NCBI GenBank assembly: GCA_036514535.1
Contig: DATBWZ010000128.1
Location: forward strand, 1-28,537
Direction of reading: 5' to 3'
DNA length: 28,537 bases
Source of the DNA: DATBWZ01 sp036514535
GTDB taxonomy: Bacteria > JAMCPX01 > DATBWZ01
A program made the translations under genes and the position numbers. The notes beneath the pieces are model-generated. The model was given only the letters and a program-made list of their open reading frames with translations, ran no database searches and was not told where the DNA came from. Below are positions 15,287 to 22,329 of this stretch, in pieces; the first letter of the stretch is position 1, and each line of letters starts with the position of its first letter.

Positions 15287-15949
15287 ATCAAACTGAGCAT
15301 GATAAACTATCATCCCTCTTCCATCCATCTTCAGAAAGCCCCGGCTGCGAAGATCCTTCATTATCCTACTTACGGTTTCCCGCGTTGTACCTGCCATACC
15401 AGCAATATCATTGTGTGTTGGCCTTTTCTCAATCAAAAACCCCTCTGGAATTGTTTTTCCGCTCGCTTTTACTATTTCCAGAATTACGCCTGCAACTCGC
15501 CCATATACATTAAGCGCTGAAAGGCTGTTTATTCTTTCATCTGCTCTGCGTATACGTTTGCTCATCTCCTGCATAAGCCTGAGAGCCATTTCAGGATACT
15601 TAATCAGCTTAGCCAGAAAATCTTCTCTTTTGAGAAATATAATAGATGTATCCTCAAGTGCAATTAGGGTTGCGGACCTCGGCATATCGTCTATAAGGCT
15701 CATCTCACCGAAGAAATCATGTTTGCCAAGTATAGCAAGGATAACCTCCCGACCCCCTCTTGAGAGAATAACAACTTTTACCCTGCCATCAATAATGAAA
15801 AAAAACGTATTACCTTCTTCTTCCTGTGTGAAAATAACAGAATTCCTGGCAAATTTTTTCTCTTTAAACATCGGGATAACCGCCAGAATTTCCCTGTCCT
15901 TCAATACAGAGAAAAAGGGAACCTTTTTCAGGATTTCTATGGAGACCAT
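15272..15949 (-). CDS. Crp/Fnr-family transcriptional regulator
   Basis: 225-residue regulator with an N-terminal cyclic-nucleotide-binding beta-roll (about 1-115) and a C-terminal winged HTH (about 145-215). The phosphate-binding cassette reads FGEMSLIDDMPRSATLIA (80-97) with Glu82, Arg91 and Ser92 at the positions that contact cyclic nucleotide in CRP, so cAMP/cGMP binding is plausible. The HTH is PTHNDIAGMAGTTRETVSR (177-195). No cysteine is present, excluding an FNR-type Fe-S sensor. The promoter at 15960-15988 ends only 10 bases before the ATG and no Shine-Dalgarno is seen. Sitting directly upstream of mreB on the same strand, it may regulate the cell-shape operon or itself (inference). 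Confidence 0.93.
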   Translation of the reverse strand: MVSIEILKKVPFFSVLKDREILAVIPMFKEKKFARNSVIFTQEEEGNTFFFIIDGRVKVVILSRGGREVILAILGKHDFFGEMSLIDDMPRSATLIALEDTSIIFLKREDFLAKLIKYPEMALRLMQEMSKRIRRADERINSLSALNVYGRVAGVILEIVKASGKTIPEGFLIEKRPTHNDIAGMAGTTRETVSRIMKDLRSRGFLKMDGRGMIVYHAQFDFNNE

Positions 15950-15959
15950 CTTTTAGGTA

Positions 15960-15988
15960 GTTATATCACTTTATAGAAAAAAAGTCAA
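15960..15988 (-). promoter_or_regulatory. Predicted promoter of the Crp-family gene
   Basis: Minus strand TTGACT (15988-15983), 17-base spacer, TATAAC (15965-15960). Only 10 bases lie between the -10 and the ATG (15949), so the transcript should begin 0-4 bases before the start codon; the sequence between (TACCTAAAAG) has no Shine-Dalgarno. Confidence 0.65.
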
Positions 15989-16022
15989 AACCCTGTATCT
16001 TAACTTATTCAAGCCCTGCTGT

Positions 16023-16307
16023 TTATGCGCTGGCTTTTTTGGGTTCTTCTTTTTTAACCGGGGGTAACTTATCCTGGGCCTTCTTCCCGTTTTTTCCGCT
16101 AACTGCATCAGAACCCGATGTTTCCGTCTTTCTTGCATAGTCGGTTACATACCATCCTGAGCCCTTTAGCATAAAAGATGTCTCGGATATTAACCGGGTC
16201 AAACTTCCGCCGCACTTCGGGCATTTCTTAAGTTGTTGTTCGGTAATTCTCTGCTCCCGCTCAAACTGGTGACTGCACTTTTTGCATATGTACTCATAAA
16301 CGGGCAT
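16023..16307 (-). CDS. FmdB-family zinc-ribbon protein
   Basis: 94-residue small protein starting MPVYEYICKKC, the hallmark of the FmdB/CxxC_CxxC_SSSS family. Zinc-ribbon cysteines C8, C11, C29 and C32; the downstream segment LKGSGWYVTDY is also typical. The tail (about 70-94) is Lys/Pro/Glu-rich and probably disordered. Proposed as a regulatory protein in some bacteria; molecular role not established. GGAGG (16317-16313), 5 bases before the ATG, is a strong Shine-Dalgarno. Confidence 0.93.
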   Translation of the reverse strand: MPVYEYICKKCSHQFEREQRITEQQLKKCPKCGGSLTRLISETSFMLKGSGWYVTDYARKTETSGSDAVSGKNGKKAQDKLPPVKKEEPKKASA

Positions 16308-16324
16308 TGAATCCTCCTTTAACT

Positions 16325-16352
16325 AATATAATCACGGATGGGAGAAAATCAA
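16325..16352 (-). promoter_or_regulatory. Possible promoter of fmdB-like gene
   Basis: Minus strand TTGATT (16352-16347), 16-base spacer, TATATT (16330-16325), in the 48-base gap between divIVA and the fmdB-like gene. The predicted transcript would start about 11 bases before the ATG, just in front of the Shine-Dalgarno. Confidence 0.45.
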
Positions 16353-16355
16353 TAT

Positions 16356-16868
16356 CTATTTTCTTTCTTCTCCGGTTTTTGTAATAAATCTGATTTTATC
16401 CTCAATCTGATCCTTGCTGCGGGATTCGCTCAATGCATCCAGCAACTTCACGTGGGTATCAAGGAGGCTCCGGAGCTTTGATTCAAGTTCCAGCCGCTGT
16501 CTGCGCAATTCCTTTATCTCATCCTTTATCTCCATGGTCCTGACATGAGCTGAACTTATAATCTCCTGCGCCTTGACCCGCGCATGAGCAATAATTGCAT
16601 CAGCCTCTTTCTCTGCATTCACCTTTATCTCTTCGCTTATCTTCTGCGACATTATGATTGTTTCCTTGATAAGCTTTTCTCTCTCTTTGTACTCCTCAAG
16701 AAGCGCTTCCTTACGCTTGAGGTCATCAATTATGGAATTATTTTCAAGTATTAACTCTTCAAATGCTGTTTTGAGTAGATCCATAAACGCCTGAACCTCG
16801 TGTGAATCGCATCCTCTGAAAACCTTCCTGAACTTCTGCTGCTGAATATCAAGCGGGGTTATCTTCAT
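16356..16868 (-). CDS. divIVA: DivIVA-domain coiled-coil protein
   Basis: 170-residue cytoplasmic protein. The first about 35 residues (ITPLDIQQQKFRKVFRGCD, then HEVQAFMDLL) form the conserved DivIVA/GpsB membrane-binding domain; the rest is a long charged coiled coil (about 35-150). DivIVA proteins mark curved membrane or septa and recruit wall-synthesis proteins. GGAGG stands just upstream of the ATG. The neighbourhood yggT-proC-yggS is the classical DivIVA setting, supporting a division or growth-zone role here. Confidence 0.92.
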   Translation of the reverse strand: MKITPLDIQQQKFRKVFRGCDSHEVQAFMDLLKTAFEELILENNSIIDDLKRKEALLEEYKEREKLIKETIIMSQKISEEIKVNAEKEADAIIAHARVKAQEIISSAHVRTMEIKDEIKELRRQRLELESKLRSLLDTHVKLLDALSESRSKDQIEDKIRFITKTGEERK

Positions 16869-16879
16869 ACCGAACCTCC

Positions 16880-17185
16880 TTATTTAATTATAAAACTGCT
16901 TGAGTAAACCATTAACAAACTTACAATAAATTCCCGTAGAAATACAAGAGCAAACAATACCGCCATTGGCGTAAAATCAATACCCCCGTAATTAAGCGGA
17001 ATATACCGGCGGATTCTTCTGTATATTGGTTCTGTGACACTGTAAAGAAAACGGACTATAGGATTGTATGGATCGGGATTAACCCACGAAATAATGGCCT
17101 GGGCAACAATTATAAACATATATATTGTAATCAAAAGATTAAGAACAACTGCAACGCTCTTCAAAAAATATCCAATAACAAGCAT
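16880..17185 (-). CDS. YggT-family membrane protein
   Basis: 101-residue protein with two hydrophobic spans (about 7-32 and 70-97) and the family segment AIISWVNPDPYNPIVRFLYS followed by VTEPIYRRIRRYIP. YggT/Ycf19 proteins are linked to osmotic tolerance and, in chloroplasts, to cytochrome assembly; the bacterial role is not settled. Its ATG shares one base with the proC stop (TAATG), a coupling junction, and its stop is 11 bases before divIVA. Confidence 0.93.
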   Translation of the reverse strand: MLVIGYFLKSVAVVLNLLITIYMFIIVAQAIISWVNPDPYNPIVRFLYSVTEPIYRRIRRYIPLNYGGIDFTPMAVLFALVFLREFIVSLLMVYSSSFIIK

Positions 17186-17997
17186 TATCTGGATAACTCC
17201 TTTGCACGCTTAGTAGCTGCCTCAACAGCATCCATTATTGCTGTACGAAACCGTTTGTCCTCAAGCGCCTTAAGGCCTGCCATCGTGGTTCCACCCGGAG
17301 AAGTAACCATGTCCCTTAACTCGGCAAAATGCCTGTCCGATTCCACCGCAAGTTTTGCTGCACCCATAACGGTCTGGATCGCAAGCAGTCTGGCAATGCT
17401 TCTCGGCAATCCGAGCTTTACGCCTGCATCAGAAAGCGCTTCCATCATAACAAATACATATGCAGGTCCGCTGCCGCTAAGACCAGTAACAATATCCAGC
17501 AGGCACTCATCTTTAAGTATTACGACCTTTCCGATGGTACTGAAGATATTCACTATATTTTTAACATCGTTATCTGCAAGTCCGGGAGAAATATAAATAC
17601 CGCACGCCCCTTCACCCGTTATTGCCGCAATATTGGGCATTATTCTGACAAGATTGGCGCTGCCACCAAGCACTGAATTTATCCTGCTCAATGTAGTTCC
17701 GGCTGCAATAGACACAATTACCCTGCCTTTCTGAACAAGTTTGATATCCTTTAAAACAACTTCTATATCTTGTGGTTTCACTGCGAGGATAACATAATCG
17801 GAATTCTTCACAACCTCCGCATTGCTTCCGGATGCAGCAACATTATATTGTTTGGCAATCTCCTGCCTTCTTTCCAGCATTTTATCAAAAAAAGAAAGAA
17901 GGCCCCTTTCAAAGCCATTGGAAATAAGCCCTTTTAAAATTGCCTCGCCCATATTTCCCATTCCGATAATACCGATCTTTATATTCATAGGAACCAT
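17185..17997 (-). CDS. proC: Pyrroline-5-carboxylate reductase
   Basis: Reduces 1-pyrroline-5-carboxylate to proline with NAD(P)H, the last step of proline synthesis; cytosolic. 270 residues. Dinucleotide-binding GIIGMGNMGEAI at the N-terminus, LAVKPQDIEVVL, VRIMPNIAA, GLSGSGPAYVFVMMEAL and the C-terminal VTSPGGTTMAGL are all family signatures. Start is either the ATG at 17997 or the one at 17988 (MNIKIGIIG); AAAGGA in front is close to the first and about 11 bases from the second, so the second is possible. It is 9 bases downstream of yggS. Confidence 0.97.
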   Translation of the reverse strand: MVPMNIKIGIIGMGNMGEAILKGLISNGFERGLLSFFDKMLERRQEIAKQYNVAASGSNAEVVKNSDYVILAVKPQDIEVVLKDIKLVQKGRVIVSIAAGTTLSRINSVLGGSANLVRIMPNIAAITGEGACGIYISPGLADNDVKNIVNIFSTIGKVVILKDECLLDIVTGLSGSGPAYVFVMMEALSDAGVKLGLPRSIARLLAIQTVMGAAKLAVESDRHFAELRDMVTSPGGTTMAGLKALEDKRFRTAIMDAVEAATKRAKELSR

Positions 17998-18006
17998 AAT
18001 CCTTTT

Positions 18007-18702
18007 CTAACCCCTGGAACCAAAAATTGCTGTCCCGATGCGAACCACTGTAGCGCCTTCTTCAACAGCAATCTCAAAATCCCCGGACATGCCCATGGAT
18101 AATTCCCCGAGACATTTCTCCGGTACACCAGCATGAATCAGGTCATCCCTGAGATTCCGGAGAGCGCGGAAATATACCCTGGAACTCTCTGCATCATCTG
18201 AATATGGCGGTATCGTCATTAAGCCACTCACAACTATATTATTATATTTTAACACATTATTAAATAAATTTAAAGTATTTTCTGTTGTTACACCGCTCTT
18301 TGATTTTTCACCCGAAACATTTACCTGGATCATAATATCCATTTTTATGCCCTTCTTTTCGCAAACCATCTGGAGTTGCTGCGCGATATCATCCCTCTCA
18401 ACAGAATGGACCGCGATGAACCTGCCTGGAATATACTTTGCCTTATTTGTCTGGAGCCTGCCGATGAAATGCCATTTTACATCAGACGGAAGCAGATCAA
18501 TCTTTCCGATCGCTTCCTGAATGTAGTTTTCGCCGAATTCGCGCAGGCCTGCATCGTATGCCTCTCTGATCCTGGCGGGCTGGATACCCTTTGTGACAGC
18601 AATAAATCTAACTTCGCCCGGTTTTCTCCCGGCCCTTACAGCCGCTGCTGATATTTCCCGGCGAACACGTTTTATTCGCTCTACTATGTTAATATCCTGC
18701 AT
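18007..18702 (-). CDS. yggS: PLP homeostasis protein (YggS/PLPBP family)
   Basis: Cytosolic PLP-binding single-domain TIM barrel that keeps vitamin B6 and amino acid pools balanced; no known enzyme activity. 231 residues. The PLP lysine is Lys38 in RFIAVTKG; other signatures are FGENYIQE, WHFIGRLQTNK, QVNVSGEKSKSG, GLMTIPP, LSMGMSGDF and VRIGTAIFG. The first gene of the minus-strand cluster; GGGAG lies about 12 bases before the ATG. Confidence 0.97.
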   Translation of the reverse strand: MQDINIVERIKRVRREISAAAVRAGRKPGEVRFIAVTKGIQPARIREAYDAGLREFGENYIQEAIGKIDLLPSDVKWHFIGRLQTNKAKYIPGRFIAVHSVERDDIAQQLQMVCEKKGIKMDIMIQVNVSGEKSKSGVTTENTLNLFNNVLKYNNIVVSGLMTIPPYSDDAESSRVYFRALRNLRDDLIHAGVPEKCLGELSMGMSGDFEIAVEEGATVVRIGTAIFGSRG

Positions 18703-18731
18703 CAGTGCCTAAATCTCCCTGCTTATTAATA

Positions 18732-18759
18732 AATCTAACCGCTTCGTTAAAAAAGTCAA
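18732..18759 (-). promoter_or_regulatory. Predicted yggS-proC-yggT-divIVA promoter
   Basis: Minus strand TTGACT (18759-18754), 16-base spacer, TAGATT (18737-18732; 4 of 6 matches to consensus). The predicted leader of about 22 bases contains GGGAG. It shares the 116-base gap with the divergent ldcA promoter. Confidence 0.45.
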
Positions 18760-18781
18760 AAAATTTTCACTTTTGTTACCG

Positions 18782-18809
18782 TTGGACATTTGCCCATGCC
18801 TAATATAAA
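18782..18809 (+). promoter_or_regulatory. Predicted ldcA promoter
   Basis: TTGGAC at 18782-18787, 16-base spacer, TATAAA at 18804-18809. Nine bases separate the -10 from the ldcA ATG at 18819, with no Shine-Dalgarno, so the mRNA would be leaderless or nearly so. Confidence 0.55.
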
Positions 18810-18818
18810 ATCTTTTCA

Positions 18819-19721
18819 ATGGATCCATTGCTCCCAAAAAAATTAATGGAGGGGGACATTATCGGCATTGTCGCCCCCTCAGGGCCCATTGATGCCGCAA
18901 TCCTGAAAAAGGGCTCCAATATCCTTGAAGAAATTGGCTTCAGCGTGAAAACCCATAAGCATATCCTGAACAGGATTTCTTATCTTGCTGGCAGTGACGA
19001 TGAAAGAAAGAATGACCTGGAGGCAATGTTCCTGGACAAGGATGTAAAAGCAATTCTATGCGCCAGGGGCGGATATGGGGCAATCAGGACAATGAGCAAT
19101 CTTGACATAAGAATAGTGAAGGATAATCCGAAGATCTTTATTGGCTATAGTGACGCCACTGTATTCCTCAATTATTTTACCAAAAGAACCGGGCTAATAA
19201 CATTCCATGGACCGATGCTCCAGCAGATCGGGGAAAACGACGTGATGACACTGCGGGTCTTTAAGGATCTTCTAACCGGCGAATTGCAGCGATACAAGTA
19301 CAGGACTCCGCAGTTGAAGATTGTCAAGCGCGGCATAGCAGAGGGCGCGCTAGCTGGCGGCTGTCTCTCTGTTCTTCTTTCTGTTCTCGGAACAAAATAC
19401 GAACCGGAATGGGAGGGAAAAATTCTTTTTCTTGAGGATGTGGATGAACCGCTTTATAAGATTGATCGTATGCTGACACAACTTCGCTTATCATCAAGGC
19501 TCGAAAAGGTAATGGGTCTCATTGTGGGGAAAATAAATAGAATAAAAGACAAGGAGCTCATAAGCCTTATAAATGAAATTCTTTCGGGACTTGATATACC
19601 CGCAGTATATAATTTTCCTGCAGGGCATATCCTCCCTAACCTGACTCTGCCCATCGGCGCACAGGTGATCCTTAACGCAGAGGAGCCCTCTGTAACCCTT
19701 GAGACACATTGGGTGAGATAA
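18819..19721 (+). CDS. ldcA: Muramoyltetrapeptide carboxypeptidase (LD-carboxypeptidase)
   Basis: Peptidase family S66; removes the terminal D-Ala from recycled murein tetrapeptides in the cytosol. 300 residues, no signal peptide. The Ser-Glu-His triad is Ser111 (FIGYSDATV), Glu206 (LFLEDVDE) and His270 (FPAGHILPN); GIVAPSGPI near the N-terminus and CARGGYGAIR are family motifs. The ATG at 18819 fits the family start; a second ATG at 18846 would trim the first strand and is less likely. It leads a same-strand unit with a serine hydrolase and mpl, consistent with supplying tripeptide for Mpl. Confidence 0.96.
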   Translation: MDPLLPKKLMEGDIIGIVAPSGPIDAAILKKGSNILEEIGFSVKTHKHILNRISYLAGSDDERKNDLEAMFLDKDVKAILCARGGYGAIRTMSNLDIRIVKDNPKIFIGYSDATVFLNYFTKRTGLITFHGPMLQQIGENDVMTLRVFKDLLTGELQRYKYRTPQLKIVKRGIAEGALAGGCLSVLLSVLGTKYEPEWEGKILFLEDVDEPLYKIDRMLTQLRLSSRLEKVMGLIVGKINRIKDKELISLINEILSGLDIPAVYNFPAGHILPNLTLPIGAQVILNAEEPSVTLETHWVR

Positions 19722-19736
19722 TAGCAGGATGGCTCT

Positions 19737-20864
19737 GTGAACAAAAGATGGGAACATGTCAATTTATTGTTAGACCGCGGCGTAAAGGAAGGGGCATTCC
19801 CTGCCGCAGTCCTATTTGTTTGCAGGAATGACAGGGTTGTTTTCAGGGAAGCCGCAGGTTATTCAATGATTATTCCAGAGAGAAAGGGGATAACCCTGAA
19901 TACCTGTTTTGACATAGCGTCTCTCACAAAAATCGTTGCAACTACATCAGCAATAATGCTTCTCGTCCAGCAGAACATGCTCAATATTGACGACCCGGTC
20001 TGTAAATTTTTCCCGGGATTTAAAAATGGAGCCATGAAAAGAATCACAATCCGTCACCTCCTATCCCATTCCGCAGGTCTTGCGGCATGGAAGCCCTATT
20101 ACAAAAGAATTGACGAGGAAGAAAGGGGCAGCGGGGTGAAATTGCTCCGGACACCGGCTGTGAAGGAAATTTTTCTGCGGTTGCTGTCAGAGGAGAAACT
20201 TGTATATACCCCCGGGAAAGGGACAAGGTACAGCGACCTCGGGTTTATTCTCCTCGGGTTTATAATTGAACGGATCACCGCTGAACATCTTGATGAATTC
20301 TGCAGGAAGAACATCTTCAACCCACTAAAAATGAGAGCGACCTTTTTCGTAAAACTTAGAAGGGAGAATAAAAAATATAAAGCGGGCTTCGCAGCTACGG
20401 AAAACTGCCCCTGGCGGGGAAGGGTCCTGGCTGGCGAGGTGCACGACGAAAATGCCTGGGCGCTTGGGGGTGTGGCGGGACACGCAGGGCTTTTTTCCAC
20501 AGGGCATGACCTCGCAAGGTTTGCAACCGAAATAATCAATGCCTGTTCGGAAAGAGGCAGTATATTTAAAAGCAAGACAGCAAGTGAATTTTTTAAAAAA
20601 CAGAACATTAACCGGAATTCTACATGGGCGCTGGGATGGGATACGCCGACAAAGGGCGTTTCAACATCCGGCAAATATTTTTCCGCAGAATCAATCGGGC
20701 ACACAGGCTTCACGGGGACATCCCTCTGGATTGACCTAACAAGGAAAATTGCGGTTGTCCTTCTCACCAACAGAATTCATCCTGACAGGAACAACGCCAT
20801 TCTAAAATCCTTCCGGCCGGAGATCCATGACAGGGTAATGGAGGCGCTTGGATATGCAGAATAA
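19737..20864 (+). CDS. Beta-lactamase-fold serine hydrolase, probably in muropeptide recycling
   Basis: Class C beta-lactamase/esterase-like (CubicO/AmpC-type) hydrolase of 375 residues with GTG start; AGGA lies about 8 bases upstream. Active-site motifs: Ser62-L-T-Lys65 (ASLTK), Tyr165-S-Asp (TRYSDLGF), and His322-T-Gly (GHTGFTG). There is no signal peptide or membrane segment, so the protein should be cytosolic, unlike true beta-lactamases or PBPs. Between ldcA (15-base gap) and mpl (11-base overlap) it probably acts on a recycled wall fragment. A family member (YbbE) lies in the B. subtilis MurNAc-recycling cluster, which supports this by analogy. The exact reaction is unknown. Confidence 0.85.
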   Translation: MNKRWEHVNLLLDRGVKEGAFPAAVLFVCRNDRVVFREAAGYSMIIPERKGITLNTCFDIASLTKIVATTSAIMLLVQQNMLNIDDPVCKFFPGFKNGAMKRITIRHLLSHSAGLAAWKPYYKRIDEEERGSGVKLLRTPAVKEIFLRLLSEEKLVYTPGKGTRYSDLGFILLGFIIERITAEHLDEFCRKNIFNPLKMRATFFVKLRRENKKYKAGFAATENCPWRGRVLAGEVHDENAWALGGVAGHAGLFSTGHDLARFATEIINACSERGSIFKSKTASEFFKKQNINRNSTWALGWDTPTKGVSTSGKYFSAESIGHTGFTGTSLWIDLTRKIAVVLLTNRIHPDRNNAILKSFRPEIHDRVMEALGYAE

Positions 20865-22263
20865 GCAGGTGGAATTTCCAGGGGATATTTACCTGATGGG
20901 AATAGCTGGCGTCGGCATGGGAAATCTTGCAGGGATGCTGAAAAGTCGCGGCGTAAATGTCCGCGGTTCCGACAAGCAACTTTATCCGCCTATGAAAGAA
21001 TACCTTGAGGGATTAAAAATTGATACAAAAATAGGGTTTTCTCCGGAAAATCTGCTTCCAGCGCCGGACATTATAATTGTCGGAAATGTAATAAGCCGGG
21101 ACAATCCCGAAGTACAGGAGATGCGCCGCAGGGGAATACCGTTTTTATCAATGGCAGAGGCAATCCGCAGATTTTTTCTGATGGAAAGGGAAGTTGTTGT
21201 CGTTGCAGGAACCCATGGCAAAACAACAAGCACTGCCATGCTTGGCTGGCTGCTTGCATCAGCAGGCAGGGACCCCTCTGTGTTTCTGGGCGGAGTCTCA
21301 AGAAACTTCAATTCCGGCTTCAGGCTCGGAAAAGGAAAATACTTTGTGATTGAAGGTGACGAATACGATACCGCATTTTTTGACAAGGGGCCAAAATTTC
21401 TGCACTATAATCCGGAAAATCTTCTGCTAACCACAGTGGAATTTGATCACGGGGATATATACGAAAGCCTTGACGATGTAAAGAATGCTTTCAAAAAGCT
21501 CATAGAGATTCTTCCGAATAATGGATATATAGCTTATGGCGGTTATTCTCCGGTTGCGGTTGAACTTCTCAAAGATTGCAGAATTTCTTCTGAAGGCTTC
21601 GGGGATAACGGCCTATGGCAGGCGGATGACATAAAGATTGAAAATTCGTCTGCAGAGTTTACCGTGCTGAAGGATAAAAAAATCTTCGGTAGATTCAGAT
21701 GGAAACTTATTGGAAACCACAACATTACGAACTGCCTTGGAGCAATCGCAATAGCGGACAGAATCGGATTAAGCGTAAAGGAGATTGCCGCGGGAATAGA
21801 ATCATTCAGAGGAGTAAAGCGGCGGCAGGAGATTGCCGGCGAATACAGGGGAATCCTTTTAATTGACGACTTTGCCCACCACCCTACCGAGGTGAGAGAG
21901 ACAATCTCGGCAGTGAAGTTATTTTACCCTGAAAGGAGGCTCTGGGCAGTCTTTGAACCGAGATCTAACACATCAAGAAGAAACTACTTCCAGAAGGATT
22001 ATCCATCTTCTTTCAAAAAAGCAGATATAACAGTAATCTCAGGTATTTACAATCCGGATGCCCTGGCGAACGGAATCAGGCTTAACCCGCAGAAAATTGT
22101 CAAAGACCTTTGTTCGGAGGCAAAAGACGCATTCTATAAGGAATCGGTGAATGAAATTGTGGATCTTATTGCTGATAATGCACTAAAAGGAGACATAGTT
22201 CTTATAATGTCCAACGGAAGTTTTGGTGACATTGTCAATAAGTTAAAGAACGCTTTGGGATGA
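20854..22263 (+). CDS. mpl: UDP-MurNAc:L-Ala-gamma-D-Glu-meso-DAP ligase
   Basis: Mur-ligase family enzyme that reattaches the recycled tripeptide to UDP-MurNAc, bypassing MurC/D/E. 469 residues from the ATG at 20854. UDP-binding N-terminus (IYLMGIAGVGMGNLAGML), ATP-binding AGTHGKTTSTA (about 118-128), central IEGDEYDTAFFDKGPKF typical of Mpl, and C-terminal LIDDFAHHPTEV and FEPRSNTSRR. The last distinguishes Mpl from MurC. The start is set by GGAGG (20840-20844), 9 bases upstream; the in-frame TTG at 20848 is too close to it. It overlaps the serine hydrolase gene by 11 bases. Confidence 0.96.
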   Translation: MQNKQVEFPGDIYLMGIAGVGMGNLAGMLKSRGVNVRGSDKQLYPPMKEYLEGLKIDTKIGFSPENLLPAPDIIIVGNVISRDNPEVQEMRRRGIPFLSMAEAIRRFFLMEREVVVVAGTHGKTTSTAMLGWLLASAGRDPSVFLGGVSRNFNSGFRLGKGKYFVIEGDEYDTAFFDKGPKFLHYNPENLLLTTVEFDHGDIYESLDDVKNAFKKLIEILPNNGYIAYGGYSPVAVELLKDCRISSEGFGDNGLWQADDIKIENSSAEFTVLKDKKIFGRFRWKLIGNHNITNCLGAIAIADRIGLSVKEIAAGIESFRGVKRRQEIAGEYRGILLIDDFAHHPTEVRETISAVKLFYPERRLWAVFEPRSNTSRRNYFQKDYPSSFKKADITVISGIYNPDALANGIRLNPQKIVKDLCSEAKDAFYKESVNEIVDLIADNALKGDIVLIMSNGSFGDIVNKLKNALG

Positions 22264-22293
22264 ATTGCAATCCGCGCAGATTAAGAATTCTTC

Positions 22294-22322
22294 TTGACCT
22301 CCGCCCCTTTTTAGTGTAATTT
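22294..22322 (+). promoter_or_regulatory. Predicted lipase promoter
   Basis: TTGACC at 22294-22299 followed by TAGTGTAATTT (22312-22322); the -10 is read as TGTAAT (22315-22320, 15-base spacer) or TAATTT (22317-22322, 17-base spacer). The ATG follows at 22330, 7-9 bases after the -10, without Shine-Dalgarno. A 10-bp palindrome AAGAATTCTT (22283-22292) touches the -35 side. Confidence 0.45.
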
Positions 22323-22329
22323 TTGAACA

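Noticed and set aside
15999..16013. Near-palindrome CTTAACTTATTCAAG upstream of the Crp-family promoter as an FNR/CRP site
   Set aside because: Neither half matches TTGAT/ATCAA or TGTGA/TCACA well and several positions are mismatched; too weak to call as an operator.
20099..20770. Long open frame antisense to the serine hydrolase gene (about 223 codons)
   Set aside because: The sense frame carries all catalytic motifs of the hydrolase and fits the operon; the antisense product is Ser/Pro/Arg-rich with no domain.
22283..22292. Palindrome AAGAATTCTT next to the lipase -35 as an operator
   Set aside because: A single short AT-rich palindrome is expected by chance at this length; noted only with the promoter.
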